DNA of 39,881 nt from assembly GCF_006716265.1 (NCBI RefSeq), contig NZ_VFOS01000006.1, positions 1 to 39,881 of the forward strand, read 5' to 3'. Below are positions 24,261 through 35,337 of this stretch, in pieces. Made by a program: the position numbers and the translations under genes. Source of the stretch: Rarobacter faecitabidus. Its GTDB lineage: Bacteria; Actinomycetota; Actinomycetes; Actinomycetales; Cellulomonadaceae. Positions within the stretch are counted from its first letter, which is position 1. Every line of letters starts with the position of its first letter. The notes under the pieces are model-generated. The model was given only the letters and a program-made list of their open reading frames with translations, had not been told where the DNA came from and did not search any database.

Positions 24261-26605
24261 GATTCCTCCCCAGCGGACTTGATGAGCCCCAGGGCGGCGA
24301 CGATCGTCGCCGCGGCGGACTGTGCGCGCTCGGATGCCTCGTCGGCGGCCGGCCGGTCCGCGGCCTGGCCGGGGTCGGAGTAGCGCGCGAGTTCCAGAGC
24401 CTGGACCAGAACGTCCAGGGCCCGGGCGGTCGCGGCGACGCTGGGCGACTGGTGACGCGGCATGGACTGTTCCACGCGCGCTTGGGAGTAGCGCGCCAGC
24501 ACGCGGTCGCCGAACTGCCGCGCAGTGGTCGACGTGTCCGGCTGCAGCCCGGCCCTGGCCGCCGCCCGTACGACCAGCTTCCACTGGTGCTCGATGGTCA
24601 CGATCGCCGCGCGCCTGCGCCGCCGCACCAGGACGAAAGCGACCACGCCGCCCGCTGCGAGCACGCCGGCGAGCCCGAGCGCGAGGAGGACTCGTCCATT
24701 TGCGGCCCGCCCCGCCGGAGACGCGGATGGCCGGGACGATGGGGTCGTGGGGGCGGGCGTGGTGGTCCTGGACGGCGTGGGGGTCGGCGTCCTGCTGGGC
24801 CTGGGGCTCGGGGAAGGTGACGATTCGCTCGGCTCGCGCGTCCACGACGGCGCGGCGGAGCTCTGGGTGGCGGGTGTCGGCTCGAAGCGAACCCAGCCGA
24901 GTGAGCCGAAGTAGAACTCCGGCCACGCATGGGCCCGGTCGCCTGTCACCTGTATCGTCCCGTCCGCCGCGCGGGTGCCGGGCAGGAAGCCCTGCGCGAA
25001 CCTGGCGGGGAGGCCCAGGGAGCGAGCCATCACGATCATCGACGTGGCGAACTGCACGCAGTAGCCACGGCGGGACTGGAGGAACGACCACACCGGGTCG
25101 CCGTCCAGCACCGGGTCCAGATCGGTCGAATACGTGAAGTTGGCGGGGTCGCGAAAGTACTCCTGGAGCGCGACCAGTTGATCGTACGGGGTGTCCTTTC
25201 CGGCCGTTACCCGCGCGGCCAGCGCGGCGGTCTCGCTCGCGTGGGCGAGAGCGGGGACGGTGGTGTATCCCGGGTCCAGCCCGGACAGGTCGAGCGACTG
25301 CGATACCTCGCGCAGTTCATCCGCGGTCCACGGCCTGACGTAAGACGTCAGCGAGTAGTTGGTCGTGCCGGCGCTCCGCGCCAGCGCAAGCTCACCGGAG
25401 GAGGCCGTGAAGCGTGAGGTGGCTCCGTCAACGCTGAACGGCGAGAGCACGGTCGGCAGGAGGGTGTCGTCGAGGTTGTTCAGGGCGACGTGGCGCGTGA
25501 AGCCTCGCGTCGGCTCGGCCGCGGCGTTGTCATCACCGCTCGCATCGTCAGGGAGATTAACCATCCCGCCCGCGCTTACGATCACCGAATCGCCCTGCCT
25601 GCCACCCACGAACCACGTCTGACCGTCGAAGTCGATCGACGTCGTGATGCGCATGGGTGAGTTGCGGATGTCCTCGACGGCGCGGCGCTCCTCCTCGGTG
25701 GCATCCTCGCCAAGAAGTAGATCGTCCCGGTAGACGTAGGCGACGACTTCGCTGCGCTCCGTGAGCGACTTGCCCACGTCCACGGTGTGCGTGAGCGCGA
25801 ACGGCCCGATGTTCTGGGGAGCCGCACCACCGCCCCATTGCAGGGCATGTGGTTCTTGCCCGTGCAGGGCGAGCGTCCCGCCCGCCATCCCCACGGCGAC
25901 GAGTAGCGCGCCAGCCACCAGTGCGGCTGTCAGCCGGCGCGTGAGGAACCAGATGTCGGTTCGCCTTAGGCACAGCAGCGCGAGATAGGCGACGAGCGAT
26001 CCGGCCAGCGCCGGCCACGGGACCTCGCGCACGAAGATGAGCGGTGCCGACCACAGCGCGCCGAGCGGCAGGATTGCGAGCCAGCCGGCCCCCAGTCCCA
26101 CGACCAACGGCTCGGCGATGACGTAGATGAGTACTACGCCGATGACGACGGCGGCCGTGATCGCCTCGCTCGCGCGCACCGGGATCGACCCGGTTTTGAT
26201 CTCGTTGCCCAGCGGGCTGAGCGTGTCGGCGACGCCCTGGATCCGCTGGGTGACGGGATCCGCGAGCTTGCCGAGAAGGCCACCTAGGCCATCGCCGTGA
26301 TCCACGGTGGCCAGCGCGCCGCCGCCCGGGTTCCCGAACCTGACCAGCGTGATGATCAGCGCCGACGCCACCCCGGCGCCCAGCGGCACGAGTTCGCAGA
26401 TGAACCGCTGGTCCCGCCAGCTTCCCGTCAGTAGGGCCAGCCGGCTTCCCAGCGTGATTCCGGCCACGATCAGCAGGGATACCGTCGCCGTCGCGAACGA
26501 CCCACTCCCGTCGAGCAGCGGCGTCAGGGCGTGCATGCTGAAGATCGTCACCGCCAGGAGCAGGAGCGTGCGGACGGTCACCAGCGCGGCCCGGCGGGCG
26601 ATCAC
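24257..26605 (-). CDS. TgpA-like membrane transglutaminase/cysteine protease
   Basis: A 782-residue membrane protein. Several N-terminal helices (about 10-250, DUF3488-like) come first. An exported transglutaminase-like domain follows, with catalytic C516 (RRGYC), H559 (DRAHAWPEF) and an acidic residue in FEPTP (E575). Then come a Pro/Ser/Thr-rich linker (about 582-632), another helix (about 643-661) and a cytoplasmic C-terminal region of DUF4129 type. Such proteins are regularly encoded with MoxR and DUF58 genes. Their substrates are mostly unknown, and peptide hydrolysis or crosslinking outside the membrane is inferred. It starts at a GTG overlapping the DUF58 stop by 4 nt. Confidence 0.9.
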   Translation of the reverse strand: MIARRAALVTVRTLLLLAVTIFSMHALTPLLDGSGSFATATVSLLIVAGITLGSRLALLTGSWRDQRFICELVPLGAGVASALIITLVRFGNPGGGALATVDHGDGLGGLLGKLADPVTQRIQGVADTLSPLGNEIKTGSIPVRASEAITAAVVIGVVLIYVIAEPLVVGLGAGWLAILPLGALWSAPLIFVREVPWPALAGSLVAYLALLCLRRTDIWFLTRRLTAALVAGALLVAVGMAGGTLALHGQEPHALQWGGGAAPQNIGPFALTHTVDVGKSLTERSEVVAYVYRDDLLLGEDATEEERRAVEDIRNSPMRITTSIDFDGQTWFVGGRQGDSVIVSAGGMVNLPDDASGDDNAAAEPTRGFTRHVALNNLDDTLLPTVLSPFSVDGATSRFTASSGELALARSAGTTNYSLTSYVRPWTADELREVSQSLDLSGLDPGYTTVPALAHASETAALAARVTAGKDTPYDQLVALQEYFRDPANFTYSTDLDPVLDGDPVWSFLQSRRGYCVQFATSMIVMARSLGLPARFAQGFLPGTRAADGTIQVTGDRAHAWPEFYFGSLGWVRFEPTPATQSSAAPSWTREPSESSPSPSPRPSRTPTPTPSRTTTPAPTTPSSRPSASPAGRAANGRVLLALGLAGVLAAGGVVAFVLVRRRRRAAIVTIEHQWKLVVRAAARAGLQPDTSTTARQFGDRVLARYSQARVEQSMPRHQSPSVAATARALDVLVQALELARYSDPGQAADRPAADEASERAQSAAATIVAALGLIKSAGEES

Positions 26606-27890
26606 GACGCCACCACCTGGTGACAGACTGCCAGTACCGAGTCGTCGGGCGCCGTCGCGGCGACCACCTGCCAGCCGCCGCGCGCGAACGCGCGGGCGGT
26701 GAGTTCGCTGCGCTCCGGATCGTCCCCGCCCACCACGATGGCCGTGCGATTCCTGCTGCGTGCCCCGCGCACGAGGTTGTCGAGCCGCGCGAGCTCCGCG
26801 TCACCGAGCGGCGCCAGGATCACCACCACGCTCTGGTTCTCGAGCGTCGCGATCGCCCCGATCAGCTCCGCGGGCGGCGATGACTCGGACAGGTCCGGCA
26901 GTAGCGTGAGCGCGTCCATCACCTCGTCCGCCAGCAGTGGCTCGGCGTAGCCGGACGCGGCCGTGATCCGCAGCGTGGCGCGCCTCCCGGCCGCGGTCAG
27001 CGCCTCGACTATCGACGCGGTGAGATCGACGGGCCAGTGCGCCGCCGCGTTCGCGCGGTGGCTGCGCTGGCTGACCACCCCGAGCGCGTTCGCGAGGGCC
27101 CCGGTGGGCCTGACGAGCCGGCCGTCCAGCACGACCGCGACGGGGCGGGCCGGTGCCGACTCCTCTGCCCGCACCATCAGCCTGCGCCGTCGCGCAGAGG
27201 TGGGCCAGTGGACGCGCCGCACATCGTCGCCCGGGGAGTACTCGCGTAGCGCGGTGTCGTCCGTGTCGGGGCGCCTCGTCCCGGGCGCCCGGTCCGTGAT
27301 CAGACCGGTCGTGTGCGCCGAATCCGCCTCTGTGCCCGAGACGTCATGCGAGACGCGTGGGCGCACGTTCAGCGTCGTCGTTTGCGGATGCGACAGGCGC
27401 AGGACACTGAGCCGCATCGGGTCGGTGAAGCGAAGCGTCATGGGGCCGAGCGGCCACGCGCCGCGCGCCCAGGGGGTGACGCGATACTGCGTCTCCCAGC
27501 CGCCGCGGCTGAACTGCAGCGCGACCGTGCCCTCGTACCCCGCGACCTGCGCGCTCACCTGGTCCACGATCCAGGTGCCGAACCACCAGGCGATCACGCG
27601 CGGGAGCCGCCGACCGGAGAGGCGCACGGAGATCGCCGTGGGCGTGCCCCACGCCGGGGAGGGCGGGTCCGTCGTGCGCGTGACCCGGAGTTCGGCTCGG
27701 CGCAGCCGCCGGCGCAGCCACGCCTGATGGCCGATCGCGCTCGCGACGGCGAGCAGCATCGTGGTCCCCGCGACGAGGAGGGTGCGCAGTGAGGTAAGCA
27801 CCCCGAAGGTCACCAGGGTGGTTCCGGCGAGCAGAATGAACCAACCGCGCGCCGTGAAACGACCGCGGATTTTGAGATTCGTGCCATCGC

Positions 27891-27894
<4 letters not shown>
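26602..27894 (-). CDS. DUF58 domain membrane protein
   Basis: A 430-residue protein with two close N-terminal helices (about 17-55), a beta-rich middle region and the DUF58 signature LREYSPGDDVRRVHW (216-230) followed by TSARRR. Downstream is a vWA-like fold (VAVVLDG). DUF58 proteins are partners of MoxR ATPases and may be remodelled by them. The ATG at 27894 overlaps moxR by 4 nt. No enzyme activity is expected. Confidence 0.9.
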
Positions 27895-28871
<977 letters not shown>

Positions 28872-28905
28872 GGTTCCCCTTTGAATCGTTAGCAGCGACG
28901 AGAGC

Positions 28906-28946
28906 AGTGGGTGCCCGCTCCCACTGATGAGACGCGGACACCCACT
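28906..28946 (-). terminator. Hairpin between the permease gene and moxR
   Basis: Arms 28906-28918 and 28934-28946 pair over 13 positions with one mismatch around a 15-nt loop. The site is 43 nt past the permease stop and 35 nt before moxR, both on the minus strand. It is a probable terminator for the permease transcript. A leader hairpin for moxR is also possible. Confidence 0.5.
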
Positions 28947-28988
28947 AACGTAACAGCGTTGGTGCCAGGTTTGCTGAGTTTCCGCTGG

Positions 28989-30275
28989 CTAGATGGTCCG
29001 GCGCCAGCGGCCGATGGTGTGCATTCCGTGGAACACGACGAGCGTGGCGATGGTGCCCAGCGCGATGGCGCCGAATTCGATGTTGCCGATGCTCCAGGTG
29101 ATTCCCGCGATGGCGATGACGATGCCGACTCCCGCGCTCATGAGGTTCGGGGACGAACTGAAGTTCACCCTGTTGTCCACCCAGATCCTTGCGCCCATGA
29201 TGCCGATCATTCCGTACAGCACCACGCCCGCGCCGCCGAGCACGCCCGTGGGAATGGCTTGGATGACCGCACCGACCTTCGGCGAGAATGCCAGCAGGAC
29301 GGCGGTCGCGCCGGCGATCCAGTAGGCGGCGGTCGAGTAGACGCGCGTGGCCCCCATCACGCCGATGTTCTCACCGTACGTCGTGGTGGCGGACCCGCCG
29401 CCGGACCCGGCGACGACGGTCGCGAGGCCATCCGCCATGAGTGCGCGGCCGGTGTACGCGTCGAGGCTCTTGCCGGTCATCTGCGCGACGGTTTTCACGT
29501 GTCCCACATTCTCCGCGATTAGGACGAGGACGACGGGCAGAAACAGGCCCACGGTCGTGACGTGGAACGCCGGGGCGTGAAAGGACGGGAGGCCGATCCA
29601 CGCGAAGTCGTCGAAGGTCTTGCCCTCGCCGAGCAGGCCGTAGTTGATGTGGCCCTGCAGCGCGCCCACGATGTAGCCCACGACCACGCCCAGCATCACC
29701 GACAGCCGGCCGAGGATGCCGCGGAAGAGCACCGCGGTGAGAATGATCACCGCGAGCGTGACGGTCGCCTCGACGGCCCCGGCCTTGAAGTTATCCCCGG
29801 CGACGGGCGCGAGGTTGAGGCCGATCAGCGCGACGATGGTGCCGGTGACCGCCGGCGGCATGAGGACCTCGATCCAGCGCGTCCCCGCGGCCTGGACTAT
29901 GAGTCCGACGAGGAACAGCGCGAAACCCGCGATGACGATGCCGCCGAGGGCACCGGCCATCCCGTAGTCCTGCTTGGTGGCCAAGATCGGCGCGATGAAG
30001 GCGAAGCTGGAGCCGAGGTAGCTCGGGACGCGTCCGCGCGTGAGCAGCAGGAAGAGGAAAGTGCCGATACCCGAGAAAAGCAGCGTGGTGCTGGGCGGGA
30101 ATCCGGTGATGGCGGGGACGAGTAGCGTCGCGCCCGCCATCGCCAGCACGTGCTGCGTGCCGATGCCGATCGTGCGCGGCCAGCTCAGGCGCTCGTGGGG
30201 CGCTACGACCGCTCCGGGCGCTATGGTTTTGCCGTCGCCGTGCTTGGTCCAGGACAGTGCAGAGGGGAGTTTCAT
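28989..30275 (-). CDS. NCS2 family uracil/xanthine permease
   Basis: A 428-residue membrane transporter with about fourteen helices. The NCS2 marks are QH in helix 1 (41-42), SSFAFI, AENVGHVKTV (E255, H259) and TTYGENIGVMG (E302), corresponding to substrate-contacting residues in UraA. The TTYGENIG version favours uracil over xanthine, but this is not proven. It is a proton-coupled nucleobase importer. No pyrimidine gene or obvious PyrR site is next to it. The ATG at 30275 has only a weak ribosome binding site. Confidence 0.92.
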   Translation of the reverse strand: MKLPSALSWTKHGDGKTIAPGAVVAPHERLSWPRTIGIGTQHVLAMAGATLLVPAITGFPPSTTLLFSGIGTFLFLLLTRGRVPSYLGSSFAFIAPILATKQDYGMAGALGGIVIAGFALFLVGLIVQAAGTRWIEVLMPPAVTGTIVALIGLNLAPVAGDNFKAGAVEATVTLAVIILTAVLFRGILGRLSVMLGVVVGYIVGALQGHINYGLLGEGKTFDDFAWIGLPSFHAPAFHVTTVGLFLPVVLVLIAENVGHVKTVAQMTGKSLDAYTGRALMADGLATVVAGSGGGSATTTYGENIGVMGATRVYSTAAYWIAGATAVLLAFSPKVGAVIQAIPTGVLGGAGVVLYGMIGIMGARIWVDNRVNFSSSPNLMSAGVGIVIAIAGITWSIGNIEFGAIALGTIATLVVFHGMHTIGRWRRTI

Positions 30276-30363
30276 GGTTCTTAGTATCTATCGCCCGGCA
30301 GGCATCGAGTAGCGCAAAGGACCCAGGATTTCCCTCAGGTGCCCATCGTCGCGCCCGACCCGC

Positions 30364-32985
30364 TCAGCGTAGGACGCGCGTCAGTTCTTCGCGCGAATGG
30401 ACCCCGGTCTTGGCGAATACGCGCGAGAGGTGGGAATCGACCGTGCGCACCGACACGGTGAGCCGCTGCGCGATCGCCTTCGATGACATGCCCCCGCAGG
30501 CGAGCGTGGCGATCTCGCGTTCGCGGCGGGTCAGATCGGCTGCCTCGCGCGCCGGGGCGAGCCACAGGCCCGCGTAGTTGAGGTCGCGCTCGCGCACGAC
30601 CGCCAGGTCACTGTCGCCGTCGAGCACGGCTCGCGCGTGCTGGGCGAGTAGCGAGGCGCGCTTCGAATCCACGTGTTGGACGAGTTCCTCCATCCGCTCG
30701 ACGGCTCTGGTCACGTCCGCGAGATCGGGTTGCTTGCCCGGACCACCGCTTCGCCCCGCCAGCGTACGCGTGACATACCTGTGCAGTGCCTCCATCTCGG
30801 CTCGGCCGTATCCCGCCGCCCGGAACTCGTCCGCGAGCCGGCGAGCCAGGGGAACCGCGCCCGCGTCCCGCAACCAGATGAGCGTGTCGAGCTCGCTGAG
30901 GTCCAGGTGCGTGCCGATCACGTTCATGATCCGCCGGTTCGATCCGCGAGCCTTCTCCAGGACTGCCCACGCCTGCGCGCTGCGACCGCTCGCGGCGAGG
31001 GCCAGCGCCTCCCCGTAGAGGGTGAACGAAGCCATTCCCGGTGTGTCGACGAGCGCGAAGCGGGCGTTTGCCGCGTGGAATTCGACGGCGGCGGCGGACC
31101 AGGAGCCCTGGGCCATGGCGATCGAGGCGCGGCCGATGTGGTCCATCACCCGGTCGACCTGTGCGGGATCGCGGTCCGTGTGGATCGTGGGGTGGGGCTG
31201 GATCAGCGGCTCCAGATCCCCCGCCCACAAGAGGATGAGGCTGTGCGCGGCGATGAGTTCGGCCGGACCCCACGCGTGACTGTCGAGGTGCGCGTAGGCC
31301 GCCGCGATGTATCTGCGGGACAGTTCGAGCGCGTCCCCGACCCGGCCGAGCTCGGCGAGGCCGAGCGCTGTGGGCGCCGCGAGGGAGATGAGCAGGTCCT
31401 GATGCTGAGCCGTCGGCTCCAAGAGGAGATCGAGACTCTCGGCGCATACGGCGGCGTGCTCGCCGGCGTATGCGCGATGCGTGAGGTTGACGATGGTGAA
31501 GGCGCGATCCCAGACGGCGGTGCTCTGCGGGTCGAGGTGATCCGCCAGGCGGTCCCAGTGGCGCTGCAGGATCTCGTGCGCGCGCGGGTGTCGGTCGAAG
31601 TGGAACTGTTCCAGCGCGGCGAGCGCCCGCGCGTGGGTGAGGATATGGCGCGCGTGCTCGGCTACGTCGGCCGCGGGGAGCAGAGCGAGGAGTTGCTCGA
31701 CCTCGCCGAGGGCGCGGGCGGCGCCATCGGGGTCGTCGATGGTCCGGTGGGCGTCCGCGCGCAGCAGCAGGAGTTCGAGGTCGTCGGCGATGGTGGCACC
31801 CTCGATGACGGCATCGGTGGCGACGCGGATGGCCGTGCGCGGCTTGTGCTCGAGGATCAGAGCCCGGACGGCCGCGATGGCTATTTCCGGGGCCATGGGG
31901 CGGCCGCACTCGAGCACGAGGCTCGCGTACTGGCTCATGAAGGGCCGGTAGTGCGCCCGGTTGGGAGCATGGGACTCGATGAGGTCCAGCAGTTCCGCGC
32001 GCCGCCGGGACGAGATGCGACTGCGCACCGCCTGGCCGTACAGGTCGTGCATCACGCCGGTGAGTACCTCGAACGAGCCGTTGACGGTGGTGCGCTTCTG
32101 GATCGACAGCAGCCCGCGCCTGTCGAGATCGCGGATCTGCGCCTCGTCGGTCAGGTCGCGCAGGAGGTGGTCGGGCAACGGGCCCACGAGGGCGAGGAGT
32201 TCGAGAGCGGTCCGGCTGTCCGCGGCGAGCCTGCTGAGGTCGTCGCCCGCGATGTCGTAGAGCCGGGCATCCGGACTGGGTTGCCCGTCCCACAGCCAGA
32301 CGCCCTCTATTTCCAGGAATCCGCGGGCGGTCGCCTGTTCGTTGACGAGTTGGGCGATGTGGAATGGATTGCCCCCGGTTAGCCGCCACACGCGCCACAC
32401 GGTGTCGGAGGTGACGGGCCCGCGTAGCACGGCGGTGAGGAACGCCTCGGTCTCGGCGCGGTCGAACGGGCGGACATCGACCCGGGCGGCGCTGAGGTTC
32501 TTCCAGGCCGCGACCCACGGCTGGTGGCGCGCGGATGTGGCGCGCATCGTGACGATGACCGTGACGGAACGTTGCTGCATGAGCCGGACTACAGCGCGCG
32601 AACTGACGTCATCGAGCAACTGCGCGTCCTCGATTCTGAGCACCGCCGGGGGGTTGTCCCCGAACGATTCAAGGATCGCGTCCGCGAGGCGCGCCGGCGA
32701 GTCCGGTGAACCGTCAATCGCGAGGAAACTGGCGAGATTCGTGTCCGCCTCGTCGATGAACCACGCCGCGGTGCTCCGGGACTCGCCGTCGAGGAGCGCC
32801 ACGGCCGCGTTGACGAGTTGCGTCTTGCCCACTCCTGCGTCCCCTACTACCAGGGTCGAGGTACCCTGCCTGGCGGCGCTGACGATCGTCTCTAGTTCTG
32901 ACTGCCGCGGGATGGCGCTGGCAGGCGACGTTGCTGCCTTCTCCGCGGCATCCGAGGGCACATTCTCGCTATCGAGAACGGTCAT
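30364..32985 (-). CDS. LAL-type LuxR family transcriptional regulator
   Basis: An 873-residue protein from the ATG at 32985. An AAA-type ATPase domain has Walker A GDAGVGKT (48-55) and Walker B VLRIEDAQLL (115-124). A long alpha-helical TPR-like middle follows, and a C-terminal LuxR helix-turn-helix (last 58 residues: LTRREREIATLACGGMSSK, then VRTVDSHLSRVFAKTGV). Members of this MalT/LAL group are large ligand-responsive activators. It lies 254 nt from, and divergent to, the contractile injection genes, making it a candidate regulator of them. The start is uncertain: an in-frame GTG at 33051 is possible, and neither has a good ribosome binding site. I prefer 32985 because the extra 22 residues show no conserved pattern. 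Confidence 0.9.
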   Translation of the reverse strand: MTVLDSENVPSDAAEKAATSPASAIPRQSELETIVSAARQGTSTLVVGDAGVGKTQLVNAAVALLDGESRSTAAWFIDEADTNLASFLAIDGSPDSPARLADAILESFGDNPPAVLRIEDAQLLDDVSSRAVVRLMQQRSVTVIVTMRATSARHQPWVAAWKNLSAARVDVRPFDRAETEAFLTAVLRGPVTSDTVWRVWRLTGGNPFHIAQLVNEQATARGFLEIEGVWLWDGQPSPDARLYDIAGDDLSRLAADSRTALELLALVGPLPDHLLRDLTDEAQIRDLDRRGLLSIQKRTTVNGSFEVLTGVMHDLYGQAVRSRISSRRRAELLDLIESHAPNRAHYRPFMSQYASLVLECGRPMAPEIAIAAVRALILEHKPRTAIRVATDAVIEGATIADDLELLLLRADAHRTIDDPDGAARALGEVEQLLALLPAADVAEHARHILTHARALAALEQFHFDRHPRAHEILQRHWDRLADHLDPQSTAVWDRAFTIVNLTHRAYAGEHAAVCAESLDLLLEPTAQHQDLLISLAAPTALGLAELGRVGDALELSRRYIAAAYAHLDSHAWGPAELIAAHSLILLWAGDLEPLIQPHPTIHTDRDPAQVDRVMDHIGRASIAMAQGSWSAAAVEFHAANARFALVDTPGMASFTLYGEALALAASGRSAQAWAVLEKARGSNRRIMNVIGTHLDLSELDTLIWLRDAGAVPLARRLADEFRAAGYGRAEMEALHRYVTRTLAGRSGGPGKQPDLADVTRAVERMEELVQHVDSKRASLLAQHARAVLDGDSDLAVVRERDLNYAGLWLAPAREAADLTRREREIATLACGGMSSKAIAQRLTVSVRTVDSHLSRVFAKTGVHSREELTRVLR

Positions 32986-33239
32986 GTTCGCTAAACCCAA
33001 TCCAACTGGAGGGGATATCACAGGTAGGCGCTGGGCGCCGCTCGTGATCACTCCCGCTCGCGCGGGACGTTGGACCTATTTTGGCACTATCCCTGGCGGA
33101 AGTGAAACCTCGGTATCAATTACGGATGCTCTGGGTCAATGGGTGCGCATACGGTTGCGAAGAAACGGCGGTCGACCTGCGGATTTAGCGTGCGCGGTCA
33201 TGCCCGCGCGCATCGTGATCAACACAGAGAGGCTGACCA

Positions 33240-34811
33240 GTGCCCACTTACACTGCACCTGGCGTATACGTCGAAGAGGTACCTTCGTCCCAGAAGGTTC
33301 TCACGTCCGCTCCGACCGCGGTTGCGGCCTTTGTCGGTTTCACCGAGAAAGCGCCCGCGGACGACCCGAACGACCCGCAGGGCCTTGCCCCACGGCTCGT
33401 CACGAGCTGGACCCAGTACGAGAAGCTGTACGGCGGTTTCGTGGCGGGAGCGGTTCTCCCGCTTTCCGTCTACGGCTACTTCCTGAACGGCGGCACGCAG
33501 GCGTACATCGTCCGCATCCCCAACGCCGAACCGGCTGGCGAGCCCGCGCGCGGCGCAATCCCGGCCGCCGACCGCTCGCTCGGCACCCCGCTGTCCATCG
33601 AGTCCGTGGAACCCGATGCCGCGCTCTCCATCGTCATCGAGTCGGCTGAGCCGGCGGACGACGCCGAGGACGGCCCCGCGCCGTTCAACCTCACCGTGCT
33701 CGACGGCGACGAGGTCGTCGAGTCGTTCTCCGGTCTGACCATCGGCGGGCCCAACGATGCGGTCAAGACCGTCAACGCGACGGCCACCAAGATCAAGATC
33801 GCCGTCGACATCGCTTCGGACGTGGACCTTGCCAGCCAGCTCGAGCTCCTGAAGCCCGGCACGTACACCCTCGAGACGGCGGCGCCGGTGCCGGTCCCCG
33901 TAACCGGCCGAAAGTTCGCGGGCTCGGAATCGGCTCGCTCCGGCATCAGCGGGCTGGCCATCGCCGACGACGTCACGATCGTGGCCGTGCCCGACCTCGT
34001 GACGGCCGCTACGAAGGAGGACGGCACCCTCGACCTCGGCCTGTGGAAGGCCGTCCAGACGTCGCTGATCGCGCACTGCGAGCAGCACTCGAACCGCGTG
34101 GCAATCCTCGACGCGCCTCCCGGGCTCACCCCGCAGCAGGTTAAGGAGTGGCGCACCGAGGTCGCGCAGTTCGACTCCGCATTCGCCTCGCTGTACTACC
34201 CGTGGATCAAGGTGGAGAACCCGGTCGGACAGGGTGCCGAGGCCGAGGTGCTGATCCCGCCGTCGGGTCACGTCGCCGGTGTCTGGGCGCGTACGGACGA
34301 GACGCGCGGCGTCTGGAAGGCTCCCGCGAACGACACGATCCGTGGCGTGCTCGACGTCGAGCGCGGCATCACCCAGACCGAGCAGGGCATCTTGAACCCG
34401 CTGGGTATCAACGCCATCCGTCCGTTCGGCGCTCGCGGCATCCGCATCTGGGGTGCCCGCACGCTCTCGTCGGACACCGACTGGCAGTACCTGAATGTGC
34501 GCCGCCTGTTCAACATGGTCGAATCGACGATCCTCGAGGGCACCCAGTGGGCGGTCTTCGAGCCGAACAACGTCAAGCTCTGGGAGGGCGTGACGCGCAC
34601 CCTGACCGGCTTCCTCCACGGCCTCTGGCAGCAGGGCGCGCTGTTCGGCGCCTCGGCGGACCAGGCATTCTTCGTGCGCTGCGACTCCACGACCAACACC
34701 CCGGAGTCGATCGACCAGGGCAAGCTGATCGTCGAGGTCGGCCTCGCGCCGGTCAAGCCCGCCGAGTTCGTCATCTTCCGCATCAGCCAGAACAAGCAGA
34801 GCGCGTCCTAG
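33240..34811 (+). CDS. Contractile injection system sheath protein
   Basis: A 523-residue phage-tail-sheath protein. It begins MPTYTAPGVYVEEVPS, the classic sheath start, and ends with the conserved C-terminal domain (NPLGINAIRPFGARGIRIWG, LNVRRLFNMVESTI, VFEPNNVKLWEGV). Residues about 100-235 form the variable inserted domain. The sheath surrounds the inner tube and contracts to fire it. The GTG at 33240 has GAGAGG 8 nt upstream. It is the first gene of an eCIS operon, not a prophage: the following two tube genes and the DUF6760-like gene are typical of eCIS, and no capsid or terminase genes are visible. It is close in layout to the Streptomyces CIS loci. Confidence 0.93.
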   Translation: MPTYTAPGVYVEEVPSSQKVLTSAPTAVAAFVGFTEKAPADDPNDPQGLAPRLVTSWTQYEKLYGGFVAGAVLPLSVYGYFLNGGTQAYIVRIPNAEPAGEPARGAIPAADRSLGTPLSIESVEPDAALSIVIESAEPADDAEDGPAPFNLTVLDGDEVVESFSGLTIGGPNDAVKTVNATATKIKIAVDIASDVDLASQLELLKPGTYTLETAAPVPVPVTGRKFAGSESARSGISGLAIADDVTIVAVPDLVTAATKEDGTLDLGLWKAVQTSLIAHCEQHSNRVAILDAPPGLTPQQVKEWRTEVAQFDSAFASLYYPWIKVENPVGQGAEAEVLIPPSGHVAGVWARTDETRGVWKAPANDTIRGVLDVERGITQTEQGILNPLGINAIRPFGARGIRIWGARTLSSDTDWQYLNVRRLFNMVESTILEGTQWAVFEPNNVKLWEGVTRTLTGFLHGLWQQGALFGASADQAFFVRCDSTTNTPESIDQGKLIVEVGLAPVKPAEFVIFRISQNKQSAS

Positions 34812-34857
34812 CGCGACCGGCTTCGACCCAAGAATTCAGAACTCTTAAGGAGACATC

Positions 34858-35337
34858 ATGTCCGCCGGACTTTTCACCACTGACCCGATCATCGCGCAGA
34901 ACTTCTTCCTGGAGGTCGACGGCGAGGTCATCACGCAGCTCATCTCCGTTTCAGGCCTGGACATCGAGGTAGGCGTCGCCAAGGCCACGCAGGCCGGTGC
35001 GGAAGGCCAGAAGCAGCAGGTCAAGGCGCTCGGCCAGAGCGTTGAGTCACCCGACCTCTCGCTGACCCGCGTGGCGCCGATCGACATCACCAACGACGCC
35101 ATGTGGAAGTGGTTCAGCGACATCCGCAGCGGCGGGCTAGTCGCGACGGACCGCGCCGCGAAGCGCAAGAACGGCTCCATCGTGCTGTATGACTCCGCCC
35201 GCGGCGAAGTGGCGCGCTTCAACTTCTTCAACGGGTGGCCGTCGAAGATTTCGACCGACCAGCTCTCCGTCGACTCCAACGAGGTCGTCAAGGAGACCAT
35301 CACGATCGCCATCGAGCGACTCGAGCGGGTCAAGTGA
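34858..35337 (+). CDS. Inner tube protein 1 (gp19/Hcp-like) of the injection system
   Basis: A 159-residue T4 gp19-like tube protein. The pattern NFFLEVDGEVITQLISVSGL near the start and WPSKISTDQLSVDSNEVVKE near the end are standard for eCIS tubes. Stacked hexamers would make the tube that the sheath propels. AAGGAG lies 6 nt before the ATG, 46 nt after the sheath gene, and this strong site suggests high expression. Confidence 0.93.
   Translation: MSAGLFTTDPIIAQNFFLEVDGEVITQLISVSGLDIEVGVAKATQAGAEGQKQQVKALGQSVESPDLSLTRVAPIDITNDAMWKWFSDIRSGGLVATDRAAKRKNGSIVLYDSARGEVARFNFFNGWPSKISTDQLSVDSNEVVKETITIAIERLERVK

Noticed and set aside
30673-32382. 569-codon plus-strand frame opposite the LuxR regulator
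   Set aside because: The minus-strand protein has Walker and helix-turn-helix motifs. The plus-strand product has none.
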